Assembly (NCBI GenBank): GCA_011319805.1
Contig: SJRY01000018.1
Coordinates: 1-29,482, forward strand
DNA length: 29,482 nt
Source: Macrocybe gigantea
Lineage: Eukaryota; Basidiomycota; Agaricomycetes; Agaricales; Callistosporiaceae
Reading direction: 5' to 3'
A program made the position numbers and the translations under genes. Positions 18,647 to 29,482 of this stretch are shown piece after piece. Positions within the stretch are counted from its first letter, which is position 1. Each line of letters begins with the position of its first letter. The notes below the pieces were generated by a model. That model was not told where the DNA came from. It did no database searches and saw only the letters and a program-made list of their open reading frames with translations.

Positions 18647-18917
18647 AAGGCGATTGTGTTGTCTAGTCGGGTGTCGTATAGCTGGCTCGTTCTTGTACAT
18701 TGGAAGGGAGTCGTGTATTGAGGATACGTGCCGAGAACTGAATCAATAAATTTGTCACGATATATATTATTGATTGACGTATTGACTTGGAATTCGACAC
18801 TAAACACCAGCTTTCTATCAATTCCAATCCTTTGCTTTTTCGTAACGCGTTCAAGAGCGACTCTGGTCTGGCTCGTTGTAAACTGAGACATAGCCTGGGT
18901 CCGGCGCTCAAGCCGTG

Positions 18918-21900
18918 ATGGTTCAAACGGACAAACGGGTGCTCTGGCACCCTCAACATGACAATAAATTCGTCGTCGGCGGAGGCTCGCAGATAACGCT
19001 GTACGAATGGGCCGCCGAGTACCCGGAAATAAGGCATGTAACGTCGCAGCACGATCTGGTTCACATGAAGGTGAGCGCACCCGCGTCTGCTTCACGTCTG
19101 CTGCAACGGTTTTTTTAACCGCTCGTTCCTTCTGGTTGCCAGTGCTTTGCGTGGTCGCCGGACCCGTCTTTCGATGACCTCGTCGCCGTCGGACACAGCA
19201 CGGGCAGGATCGACCTGCTCCGGCTCGAAGCGTCCAGACACGCTCACAGGACCAACTTTCTCTCCGCCGGGCCCGTCGTCGCGCTCCAAGTGCGCAACTC
19301 GCGCTCGTGCAACTCTCTCGCGTTTTGCTCCGCGGATCCGAATTACTTGGCGTCGGGACTCGACAAGGTCAGGGGGGATTGCAGTTTGATGATATGGGAC
19401 GTGAGCACGGCGTCTGCGATCCTCACTCTTGCGCCGCATGGACGTGCGCACCCGACGGCGGCAGCGGCGGCGGCGACTACGACAACGACGGCGGTGCTAC
19501 CGCAATTGTCGCTGTCGTCGGTGATGCCACACCAACAGCCGCAACAGCGCCAACCAGCGCGCAGGCCGCAGCCGCAGATCCCGCAGGCAGACGTCGGACC
19601 CCGCGTGGACCCGCGCGTCTTGCAACAGCACGCTCCGACGGAGAACGTCTCTGCCGTGTCGTTCCTGCCTCACTCCACGCATCTCTTGCTCGCTGGCATA
19701 TCATACCGCTGGCTGCGCCTCTTCGACCTCCGCAGTCCCGTGCCCTCCACGACGAACGTCGCGTCCAAGGTGCAGGGCATCGCCACGGACCCGTTCGACG
19801 CACACCGCATCGCCACGTTTGGAGACGCCGTCGTGACGGTCTGGGACGAGCGCAAGCTCCAGGTCCCCGTGCTGTCCTTTACGGAGAAGGACGCACTCGC
19901 GACGGAGCGGTCGTTCGTCCCGGCTCGGGCTTGGTTCATGTCGAGTTTTCGAGCACCAGGAGAGGCATGTTGGCATCGCTGGAGCGGGACGCGTCCTATG
20001 TCCGCTTTTGGGATCTCATGGCTCTCAGCCATATGCTACAGTCGATGAAGGAGCGGGCGCGCAGCCTTCATATGCCACGACTAAACCGAAGGACCTGAGC
20101 AAATTCGCAGGAGGTCATGGGCCAACCTGCCCTGGCCCTCTAATAACTCAACAAGCTCTCAGCAAACGCCTTCGTCTCAAAGGAACCGGATTATCAGCGT
20201 CCTTACTGCTCTCGGATACGCGTCGAAGTATGGAACTCCCTCTTTGGTGTACTTGCATATGTATTTTAACCTACTTTTCTCTTTAAGCGAAAAAATTCAG
20301 TCGTCCACTCGCCTCCTTCGCCCTCGTTCCCAGCAAACGCAAGCATCCTCTCACGACGAACTGATGGTGGTCAACAAGGAAGGCGATCTCGAGCTGTATG
20401 CCGTTCACGACACGCCCAAACAGGCCGTCTGGTGCTCCCGCGGCGACCTGTCCATCTCCGCCGGCCAGTCCTGCCGCATCGTCAAAGGCTACCAAGACGC
20501 CGTCTCCCCGTTCTCAGACTACGACTCTGCGCTCAACTACAACCCGCTCCAGATGGACCTCCTGCCGCGGCAGGGCGACAAGTCCGGGGCGGTCATTCCT
20601 CCCCCTCCAACCGCGCTCTCTGCGACGGCGTCGCCGGCGCTGTTTGGACGAGGGGACGAGGACGGGTTCCCGGCGCTGGGGTCTACCCCGATGTCGCGTT
20701 CGCAGTCCAAGTGGAAGCTTGATCCGAGGGGTGGGGTCAAGACGGCGGAGAGCGGTGTGGCGACGCCTGTGCGATCTCGGTCTCGTGCGAGGAGGCGCGG
20801 GGAGCAGGGCTTGCCGAGCGGGACGGCGAGTCGCGTTCATAGTGCTACCAGGGCGAGAAAGGCGGCTTGGGCTATCAGCCATGTCGTCGAGGGAGACGTG
20901 TCGATGATCATGCGCAGGAGGGCGTTGCAGGGATATGGTCTCAGCAAGGTTTGTTAGTTCGCTCAGACGTTGTGTCTTTCGGAAAGCTAAGCTTGAAGAA
21001 ATGTCTTTTTTTTTTAGCCAGAGACTAATGTCGCTATAACTCAGGATGACCTCGACATCGCTCAGGGGCCGATGCAGATGTTGCCCGACTTGTGGGCCTG
21101 GGTATACCGTGCGTGCCCCCCCATCACCTCACAAGCAACTCAGACATGCATAACCTTAACTTTTGCTCTGACACAGACACTCGCGACTTTCTCTCGCAGC
21201 CGACTCCAATCCTGCACGGGTACGACTTTTCTTACCAAGGCTTGCTGGGGATCTGGGAAGGTTTCCAGCCCATCCCGTCCACGTCCGCTTCATCGCCGGC
21301 CTACCCGCACGACCCTTCGCCGACAGGGCCTTATTACGCCTTCCCGCGTTCCCGGCGCACGACAGGCACCCGTCCCATCGCCGCGCTCGTCGCCCATCGA
21401 CGAGCTGCATGGCAACTTTCACGCGGCGTTGAACGCCCTCATCGCGCGTCGGAAGCCGGATCGGCCGTGGAAGTCGGGCATATCGACGGCCAAGGGTCTG
21501 CAGAGGCAGATCGCCCTCCAGCTCTGCGGCTGGCCGTATAGGGAGGAAGAGTGGGTGGCCACTCTCACGAGGTTCGTCCTGCTAGAAGAATTTTTTGGTC
21601 GAGTCATTGCTGACTGGCGTGGATGATCCGGTTGTTGTTTTTTTTTTTTTTTTCGTTGCAGCTGGGAGATGGAAGGGCATTATTCGAGGGCGGCGTGCTG
21701 GTTGGTCTTTACGAAACAGTATTCCAGAGCCATTGAGCTCTTGATGAGAAGCGGCGGTGAGTGGTTCGAACTTTTCGTGATGTCTGGATGTTCAAGCGCC
21801 TCGATGCCGATAGATGAAGCGCACACCATGATGTCTGGGACCATAGCGGCTCTTGTACCTCTCGGGTCGGGTTCAAAGAATCTCGAGTTGAGAGAGCACT

Positions 21901-22913
21901 GTGAACGGCTGATCTACAAGCTGCAGGACCCATACTTCCGAGCCCTTCTCACCTATCTGGCGCTCAACGACTGGACAGAAGTCCTTCTAGAGGACAGCCT
22001 GCCGTTCCGCGAACGCTTGGCCATCGCGTTGCAGTTCCTGGACGACAAAGCCGTCACGTCGTATTTGCATCGCTGTATGGAGAGCGCGGTGCACACTGGA
22101 GACATCGATGGGCTCATCATCCCCGGTTTAGCGAGCAAGACAGGCCTGGATATCCTGCAAGCGTACGTGGACAAGACTGGAGACGTGCAGACGGCGGCCA
22201 TACTAGGGTCGTACGTCTGCCCTCCTGGACGACGCGGGAGGATACCGAGCCGGACGAGGAGGGGAAAGGTGCGGCGATGGGTGGAGAGCTATCGCGACCT
22301 TTTGGACGGCTTCAAGATGTTCCATCATCGCGTCTCGTTCGACATCGAGATTGGACAGGTCGCGCTGGGGCACGAAGTTGACTTTGCGGCGGCGGACGAA
22401 GAGGAGGATTGGGTTCCGAAACAGATACTTTTGCGTTGCAATTATTGCAACAAGACTGTGAGCGGCGGTCATTCGCCCTTTGAAATTGGCGGCTTGCAAC
22501 AGAAGGGAAGGGTGCGTTCTGTCGAATTTTTCGTGTTTCTTGGCGAGGGGAATTAGATTTGACGTTCAAATTCGTTTTCAGCCGACTGCCTGTCCTCATT
22601 GCAATCGTGCCCTGCCACGGTGTTCTATATGTCTGATGACGCTGAGCATCGTGCAGGACGCCGCGCGAGATGCCGAACTGATGCACGCGCAGGCCAAAGG
22701 TCTGTTCTATGTGGAAGTTCTTGTTCAGGCTCGTTGACTGCGAAGGACCGCTTTTCAGACACGATGGACGACGCGATCGTGATGTGTCAGACCTGCCGGC
22801 ATGGTGGCCACGCCGCACATATCCTTGATTGGTTTTACAAAGAAGATGGGAGCGCGAGACACGATGTCTGCGCGGTCGCCGACTGTAATTGTAGGTGCGC
22901 AGAAGAGATGTAG
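18918..22913 (+). CDS. SEA4: Mios/Sea4-type GATOR2 (SEA complex) subunit
   Basis: Nine exons: 18918-19070, 19143-20227, 20288-20948, 21018-21108, 21177-21571, 21662-21756, 21814-22511, 22582-22699, 22759-22913; about 1,151 residues. The N-terminal part is a WD40 propeller including [12 protein letters not shown] and LMIWDVS, typical of Mios. An alpha-helical middle follows ([19 protein letters not shown]), and the end is a zinc domain with CNYC, CPHC, CSIC, CQTC, HGGHAAH and C-x-C pairs, as in GATOR2 Mios. GATOR2 acts at the vacuole/lysosome upstream of TORC1 in amino-acid signalling. The start ATG is 18918. Exon 2 needs single missing bases near 19,900, 20,015 and 20,110, and exon 5 needs two near 21,330-21,390. 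With five bases restored the total length is divisible by three. A His/Gln/Thr-rich insert lies at about 19440-19640. Confidence 0.88.
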
Positions 22914-23134
22914 AGTCGAACGCTTTTTTTGTTGCTGTATCCTAGTAGTACATATGTTTTTCTATTGGTTAAAATAATGATGCCGGTTTAGTCGAGTTTG
23001 CATTTCGTTTGTCAATCAACATGACTGAAGTTTCTCACTCTGTCGCTACAAAATTTACTGATCAATCATTCTAGGCCAACGAGCAGCGAAGACCGCCGAC
23101 GGCTTTCTCTCCGTCCGTTCGCTGACCGGGAGCC

Positions 23135-24605
23135 ATGATACTGTCTGTCGCAGGCATGCACCCTCGTTCGCTTTCCGTCAAGGTCCTGGCTCTAGGCTCT
23201 GCACTCACTTTCATCATCTTTCTTTACCTATCCAACTCACCCAGATCCCTCACTTCAGTCATCCTTTCCGCCTTCACGCGGCCGAAAGGAAAATGCCCGC
23301 CGAGGGCCTTCTCGAACGGCAGCTGGTCGGGTCCCCACCCGCGCGCGAACGCCACGCGGATGACGAGCAAGACGCAGGCGCTCGGCTTCGCGGGCTTTGA
23401 CGGGTGCGCCAGCTCGCGCGAGGTCGACTGGCATCTTGCGTCGGACAACGAGCAGCAGTGGGACCGCTTCCCGGACGCGCAGTCCTACGTGTGGAAGGTG
23501 GGCAGCCAGGACGGATGCGACGGCTTGGAGGAGCTGAGCGGAGAGAAGCTGCTGAAGCATCTCGTCGAGGACGGCGGCTGGCTGCTCGTCGGGGACTCGA
23601 TAACCGAAGGCCATTTCTTTTCTCTGTCATGCATCCTATACCCTCATGTCATCGCGACGCCGACCTATACCCCCGGCGCGCAATTCGACCGCGCGTGGCC
23701 GCAGAACCTATATCTCAACCCCGAGTCCCCGCTTCTGCGCAGCGGGGAGCTTTCCTTGCCTCACGGATTCAACATCACCTCCACGCCGCTGGCGACCTTC
23801 CGGCGGATCGACCTGCTGCTTTCGCAGGCCGAGCTCGTCGAGCTGCACTCGCGATTGTACCCCGACGCGCCGTCCGACTTTTCGCTCTTCTCCAATGAGG
23901 CGACGTGGTCAATCAGCCCGCACGAGTACCTCGAGCTCTTCTTTGAGGGCGGGTACAGCACCATGGTCGTCAGCACCGCCGGACACTGGACCGTGACGCT
24001 CTTTGGCGGATACGACGAGCGGAACAGCACGTCGCTCCCCGCTGGCGCGAAACCTGGCATAGAGGGCGTGATCGACTTTTTCGGACATGCCATGCGCGAG
24101 TGGGCCGACGTCATGCAGGGTGCGCTGGACCAGGCCGCTGTGCGTGAAAGGGGAAAGAAGAGGCGGCAGGTGCTTGTGAGATCGTATCTGACTGGCCACG
24201 AGGACTGCCATGATGAAAGGAGGCCGTGGACGGAGGTAAAACCGTTGGTGTGGAACTGGTACAACTGGGGACAGATCGGCACATATAACGACGTGTTCGA
24301 GGTGCGGTTCTTTGCTTTGTCGGCCGTCTTTTTATTACGGACTTACGTCGGACTCGCACAGGAAATTGTCAGTTCCAAGAAATACCCCAATATCCATTAT
24401 CTTTCGGTAGAACGACCGGGCAGATTACGACCCGATGCAGTAAGTTTCACAAGTTCAAACCGTGGCCTTTGTACGAGGCTTATTTTTTTTTGTGGTCCAG
24501 CATGCAACAGGAGACTGTTTGCATATCATGGTTGGTGCTGGAGTTATGGAAGGCTGGTCCCATTATATCTGGCATTATGTTACCAAGGAACTTCGTCAAA
24601 CATAA
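23135..24605 (+). CDS. PC-esterase/TBL-type membrane acyltransferase-like protein
   Basis: Three exons, 23135-24301, 24362-24439 and 24501-24605, give 449 residues; the start is in strong context (GGAGCCATG). A short cytosolic tail and one membrane segment (LALGSALTFIIFLYL, about residues 18-33) suggest a type II Golgi protein. The lumenal domain has the GDS block WLLVGDSITEGH (G153-D154-S155) and ends with DCLH (D420 to H423), the Ser-Asp-His arrangement of the PC-esterase family. That family includes plant TBL polysaccharide O-acetyltransferases and the N-terminal part of fungal Cas1. A role in modifying cell-wall glycans is inferred; the substrate is unknown. The gene is intact, with no frameshift. 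Confidence 0.82.
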
Positions 24606-24994
24606 GGAGCTAATAATCTACTGACTTATTTATTAATTAAACCTCTGGTCGTTCAATGACATGATCTCCAAATACCGTTCACAATATAAATCTGTCCAAC
24701 GTATGTACACCCATATTATCTATCTAAAACGCACATATGCACGCCACTCCGCTAGTCGGGATAACAGATAGCCATTCCTGGGCGTCTGGTGCAACTTTAT
24801 GAAGGTACTCGGCTTCGTCGTTGTGTATTCCAGAAATACAAGTCCGAATCCTGTTGTAGGGCGCACCGGTCGATCGGCATCCTACGGTAGTAAAATGAGT
24901 GTCACAAAAGGGCCCTGCTTCCCCGACGTGCCCTAGATTGTATTGCAGCAGCCTGAATAATAAAAATGAGAGGATTTGCGGGTGAAGCGTTTCG
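24606..24994. other. Intergenic region between convergent genes
   Basis: AT-rich 3' flanks of the PC-esterase-like gene (ends 24605) and of the leftward F-box-like gene (ends 24995). An open frame at 24724-25044 on the minus strand lacks domain or splice support. Confidence 0.6.
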
Positions 24995-26072
24995 CTACGC
25001 ACTCGCCTTTTCATACGACGAGCGCTCCACAATCTGGTCTGCAAACGCCCAAAAGTCCTGCTCGCCGCGCCTGATCCCCTTCCAGTACGTCGTCAAGTCC
25101 TTGGGATGATGAAAGCACGGCAGGACCACGAGGCGCGGATCTCCGATCCTCGTTTTCTCCAGCGCAGAGACGAAAGGCGGATCGTACGAGATCAAGACGA
25201 GCGCTTGCAGGCGGCGGCACTTGTCCAGCAGGTCCGGGAGCACGTGGATGATGTGGAGGTGGTCCGACGCGAAGAGGTCCCCGAAGCAGACGTGCGTCAG
25301 CGCGGGAAGCGTATGCAGCCAGAGCCAGTCGCTGGGATGGTCCCTGTGCACGGACTGCGGGTCCACGAGGTCGATGTGCGACAGGTGGGAGAACGAATCA
25401 CGGACGAAGCGCTGCCCGGACATCGACAACACGTCCCACAGCGCGTCCATCTTGACTGACAGCCTCTCGACCTTGCCTGTCGGTATCAGCGGGAGGAGGC
25501 AGCCGATCCGGGGGGCGTTCGTCCAGCACGTCAGGCTCGTGACGCCGGTGCAGACAGAGAGGATCCGCTGAGCCTCGGAAAAGGGGATGATGCTCGTCAG
25601 ATGGATGTTTTTCACGTTCTGCGCGAAGAACTCGGGTGGCCGGGTGTTGAGTGTGCGCAGGAAGAGATGGGTCGTCTCGAGAGGAAAGTCAAGGACGACC
25701 GTTTCGTAGATGATGGCTTCGATCCTGCATCCGCGAACGCCAGCCGTAAGACGGTTCCGGTCAAGAGCGAAAAATCGTAAGTGGGGAACGAAATATCGGA
25801 TCGATTCGCAAAGAAAATTAATCAACGTCCCGATTTGCGGGGGAGGATAAACGTATCGATATCCAAGCAACCGAGCAAAGGAGAACTAACGTAAAAAAAA
25901 AAAGATTACGAGGAGTGCTCGACCAAAGCTCGCACCATTGTTGAACGTATGTCGAAACCAAGACCAGAGTAAACGCGCTCTCAGGATATCGTCTTGCAGT
26001 CAATTCGAAGATGTCTCGCTCGAGTTCAAACGGAAGGCAAGGAAATCGAGAAGCAGGTCGCTCCACGGCCAT
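24995..26072 (-). CDS. F-box-like protein
   Basis: Two exons, 26072-25936 and 25724-24995, give 288 residues. The ATG at 26072 (TTCCATGGCC) is followed by an F-box-like segment, FPCLPFELERDIFELTARR at residues 8-26. The splice from VQQ across to IEAIIYETVVL creates a Trp codon, matching the W-[I/V]-x-P/x-[L/I]-Y pattern common in agaricomycete proteins of this type. The rest is irregular leucine-rich sequence (NIHLTSI, LTSLTCW-like, LPALTHVCFG), as in F-box/LRR proteins that may recruit targets to SCF ubiquitin ligases. The intron (211 nt) is long for this window and stays open in the exon-2 frame for about 145 nt, so an extra exon inside it is possible. The exact target is unknown. Confidence 0.75.
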
Positions 26073-26835
26073 GGAATCGTTCTTGCCCTTCAAAAAAAAA
26101 CGATTGGGGGAGGAACGGTGACCACGCGTCCTGCATATAAATAACCACTCGTTGAAAGTCGCTGGGTTGTCACCGTTATGTTCGCGTATCACGATCGGCT
26201 TGCAGAGAGGACGCCACATAGTGGAACACGTAAAAATGCAGGCACCTGCTGGGCGCCAATGATCGAGGTTTGTTGACCGTATTCAATCGACTAAGCCTTT
26301 TATGTGCGAAAATCTTGACGACAATGGTTCATTAGCTTTCGAAACGGCATTCTGGGCACGGCTGGATTAGCCACGGAGATCCAGGGTCCTGGAGCCCAGA
26401 TCCTCTTGCAGCTCCTCTGGGGTGTTGAGAAAGAAATTGTCAATGTTTGTAAGAACAATGTATACGCGGCGCGATCCGATCCTATTCATTTTCACTTGCA
26501 GCGAACCTGAAACAAGAACAACGATCAATTCATTGCAGTCTTCAAAACAAAGTTGGAGGAAACCAAGAAAATGAACGGCCTTCTTACATACATAGTGACT
26601 CGTACTCTATCAATTCAAACATGTCCGCTGGCCGTAAGTAGTAGTACAACGTAGTGACGTAGTGTTCGTAGATTTGTAGGTGGTCATAAAACAAGAGCAG
26701 GTATATGCCTGTACGTTACAAGTGTGTCCAAGTCTGTGTCACGGCGAAGCAAAGTTACAACAGCAGTGAAAGCGAGGTAAGCGTCGAGAAAAGTGGACAG
26801 TCGGTCTCAGTCGGAAGACATACATATGATAAGTT
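26073..26835. other. Intergenic region
   Basis: Presumed promoter of the leftward F-box-like gene and 3' flank of the leftward membrane-protein gene ending at 26836. No convincing open frame, repeat or RNA gene was seen. An A9 run lies near 26092. Confidence 0.55.
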
Positions 26836-28800
26836 TTATCTCGTGTAGGCTGGATGAGGCCTCGGAACATCGTCATTCGAATAGACGCTGGGCGAGTACG
26901 TTGGTTCCGGGCTCGAAGGAACATACCCCGCAGCTCGCACAGACGCAGGGAACAGCATCGCAGGATCTGCTCGCGAAGGAACCAAAATCTCGGGTGAAAT
27001 CGCGCGAGGTTGGTCAGTCCGCAGCCGCTCGATCCTGGTGTGATCCTCGCAGGACCCGACAACAAGCTGGTGGCGCTCTGATTGGTCACCGCGAGGTCGT
27101 TCGTCGGCCGACAGCACGCGGCGGTGGGGAACCAGATTGCTGCTTAGCGATAGGTCCGACTGCTGATGCAGCGGATCAGCGTATGGCACCGCATCGCTGC
27201 TGACCGATCGCCGGTGCGCCGGGTCGAAGATGCGTCTCCACAGAAAGATGTGTTGCGTCTCCAGAGGCGCCCATGAAGCGCTGGCCTGTCCGTGGTGTAT
27301 TGATGAGGAGGGCTGGCGCTCAGGCCCTGGGGTGATGACGCGGACGTTTTCAGATGACGGCTGTCGCTGGAACGAGGAAGAAGCCGACGGTTGAGGTGCG
27401 ATCGACCCTGCGACCGCTCCGACTCGGATAAGTACAGGCTCTCCATTGACGAATATGCGTGTGTGCCGTGAAGTAGCGGCCGAAGAAGAGTCGTGGACAT
27501 CAGCGGACACATGGATTGTCGTCTGTGGATGCACAATGACAGGCGGCGCCGCGCCCGGAGGAATATGAGCAACATGACTGTGCGGAGAGGCTGCGCCAAG
27601 CTGGTTGCTAGCTCGCGCAGGACTGGTGGTGAGATTGACTGCCGAATTTGGGAAAGTCTCTTGGCTCCGCGACGCAGATGATGAGGATAAGGATGGCCGA
27701 TGTTCGGAGATGGGCGGCATGGTGGGTTGCGCTCTCTGTCGGGATGTAGCCTGTTCGGCGCTAACAGGAGGCAAAGGAGCAGGCTGTCGGGGTGGAGGCG
27801 GCAGACGCGGACGTTTGGGTTTTGGTTTTGCTGGCTGAAATAAAATTTACTTAATGATCCATAATCGATTATACCGAACACTCACCTTAAACAGCGAGCC
27901 GTAGGAATAGTGAGACGAGTTCGTCGGGGAGACGACGTGGAATTGGTTGCTCAGCCACGTCGAAGTCTCTCCGGTTTCAGTGGTGCTTGTGAAGTCTTGC
28001 CCCCTACGCCCGGCTATCACGAAAACCCTATCTTCGTCACGTTCCGCGGGAGATATGAGACTGTGGCTCTCTTCATCCGCACTCCCAGTTTTCCAATGCT
28101 CATCTCCACTGTCTTCAAACGAGTAATCATCCGGCCAACCACCATTCCGGGATTCGGAAAGTTTAAGTGAATCGGAATGCAATGTACTGTTGTCCCTGTC
28201 GTCCAACTTGAAGCCCTCAGGGCGTGGTCTTGACTTCACCTTTTGAGGGCGATTCCAGTGCAGAACGCGGTTGGAAGCACACTTTTGAATCTCCTCCACG
28301 ATGCTTTTCCGGCATGCGCCATTCGGGTTCGACTACTTGAAGTGTATTCTGCGTAGATGAGGATCCACGCCTGTCATGCCCAGTCGATAGCGCGCTGTCC
28401 CGCCCGCTATTTTCAATTTCACCTGGATGTTCGATGCTCCATGTTCCGTCCCGATTCCGATAATGCAGGTTGTGCAACCGTTTGACTCGACATGGGAATA
28501 AAAAGTGCAATATTGCCCTAGGCCACGTTTTCTTCTTCGGCGATTGGAACGGTAGACGAAAAATATGAAACCCATAATTGCGATGGTTGATACGCCGACG
28601 ATAGGAGCAATAAGCACTTGTATCAGCGTCCAGCTTTTTGAGGCTTCATCCGAGCATCTGCTCCAACCATTAGCTTGCTTGTTGCAGACAGAAACGGAGA
28701 CGGAGAAAATCCTCACTAGAACCGCACGAGTTACGTTGAACGTATTGTCTGCATTGATTGGATCCAGCCAGGCCCATCGGAATATCCACGGCGCACATTT
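26836..28800 (-). CDS. Single-pass membrane protein with disordered cytosolic tail (5' end unresolved)
   Basis: The protein frame is open from 28800 downwards. An extracellular part (WLDPINADNTFNVTRA, VCNKQANGW) leads into a membrane segment, VLIAPIVGVSTIAIMGFIFF, and a basic stop-transfer NRRRRKR near 28530-28550. Coding then continues one frame over (NRDGTWSIEHPGE, about 28470-28270) and, after another change near 28250, in the first frame (GGWPDDYSFEDSGDEHW). The exon ends at 27886, a 51-nt intron (27835-27885) is removed in phase 0, and the last exon 27834-26836 is Pro/Ser/Arg-rich and disordered. The layout resembles agaricomycete single-TM proteins of unknown role. The two frame changes may be sequence errors. 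A stop at 28801 means the N-terminal exon or exons and signal peptide were not found. Confidence 0.6.
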
Positions 28801-29482
28801 TTAGCTGGCGAACCCACAGGCGATAGTCTGACCGAGCCATCGAACAACGTGCATCCCAATCACTGTATTTGAGGAGTGAATTATTGTGATGCAAATAAAG
28901 ACACGCTTGCCAAACGTTGAAGAAGACATTTGTGCTGCGAATTTATTGGAGACGACATGAGCATGGGATGTCTCCCGTACTGCTCTCAAGGACAGAACAC
29001 ACCAAGTGCAGTTGTTGGGAACGGGTCGTCCACCCCATCGTCCCTGACCCAGAAACCGCCACAAAGACTCCTCCGGATTAAAGGAAAAGAAGATCGCAAC
29101 CCCATGGGTTCGTTCCGTTTGGCTTGTGGATTGGCACACGAGCCGGCGAGCTTACTAGCCATATCGCATGGCGTCTCTCCCTGGTCATTGTTTAACTAGA
29201 ACGAAGTCGACGATTAAAGTCCAGATTCTACAGGCGAGTTGCGGATGTGAACGCACTAATGCCAGTTCTGAGTACAAGTCCTGACAGAAAAGAAGTAATT
29301 AGCGCGCATTCGGATTGGCCCGGTGATGATAAAATCTCAGATAATTCGTACCTCCCCTCGGCGCCACAAAATGGCCTCGTGTATCCCGATGACAAACAAT
29401 AAGAGCAGGGACAAGGGAAGTGGCTTGAGCAAGAGATCACATTAAGTCACGGAGAGAGGAAAGAACGGGATTTAGGTTCTGT
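28794..29482. other. Right edge, coding status unresolved
   Basis: The 5' exons of the leftward membrane-protein gene probably lie here, since membrane-segment genes of this kind normally have an extracellular N-terminus. Minus-strand fragments such as KYSDWDARCSM (about 28870-28840) could belong to it. No splice chain with consistent frame was found. No other gene is supported. Confidence 0.4.

Noticed and set aside
20398..20907. Arg/Ser-rich open frames on both strands within the Mios gene
   Set aside because: Alternate frames of exon 3; the frame used is fixed by splice junctions at 20288 and 20948 and by Mios-like sequence.
21638..21653. T16 run in a Mios intron
   Set aside because: It is a long polypyrimidine tract next to a normal 3' splice site; a likely place for length errors but not a feature of its own.
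24724..25044. Minus-strand open frame of 106 codons at the 3' flank of the F-box-like gene
   Set aside because: Overlaps the gene's end in another frame; no domain or splice link.
25011..25571. Overlapping open frames on both strands inside the F-box-like gene
   Set aside because: Shadows of a GC-rich coding exon; only the minus-strand frame ending at 24995 has F-box context and a frame-keeping splice.

Overview
The window reads as nuclear DNA of a mushroom-type fungus (Basidiomycota, probably Agaricomycetes). The evidence is dense protein genes with 40-90 nt GT-AG introns, a DUF6593-type protein, an F-box-like protein, a PC-esterase-type membrane protein, a GATOR2 subunit, and a chromodomain Ty3/gypsy retrotransposon. 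No rRNA, tRNA, CRISPR array or bacterial operon was seen. All gene models below were spliced by eye from the sequence.

Layout. 1-3113: the 3' half of a decayed Ty3/gypsy chromovirus (reverse transcriptase, RNase H, integrase, chromodomain, polypurine tract, LTR), with a foreign solo LTR nested in RNase H. 3114-4150: non-coding, with a decaying tandem repeat. 4151-4855 (-): DUF6593-type protein. 5879-7190 (+): Arf-like domain with altered nucleotide-binding motifs, fused to a C-terminal domain of unknown role. 7191-9012: non-coding, with a hairpin. 9013-10749 (-): unrecognised protein whose coiled coil is built from 21-nt mini-exons. 10864-11349 (-): doubtful small ORF. 12324-18345 (+): a 32-exon gene in which a disordered Ser/Pro/Lys-rich region of about 1,070 residues, made of phase-1 exons and tandem exon duplications, is spliced in frame to a reverse-transcriptase domain of DIRS/Ngaro type. 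18918-22913 (+): Mios/Sea4-type GATOR2 (SEA complex) subunit. 23135-24605 (+): PC-esterase/TBL-type acyltransferase-like membrane protein. 24995-26072 (-): F-box-like protein. 26836-28800 (-): single-pass membrane protein with a long disordered tail.

The most unusual locus is 12.3-18.6 kb. A retroelement that moves through spliced RNA should not carry 31 introns. Either a host exon-shuffling gene captured a reverse-transcriptase exon, or an immobile reverse transcriptase grew a disordered N-terminus by repeated exon duplication. Its catalytic Asp residues (motif A, YVDD) are intact.

A technical caution runs through the right half. Most frame breaks in otherwise well-preserved coding sequence (exon 23 and the 3' end of the RT gene, five places in the Mios gene, one in the membrane-protein gene) have the sign of a single missing base. 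This suggests consensus deletions in the assembly rather than gene death, and affects every statement about broken genes here. The genes are not obviously related in function; they look like an ordinary chromosomal neighbourhood with one decayed transposon at the left edge.
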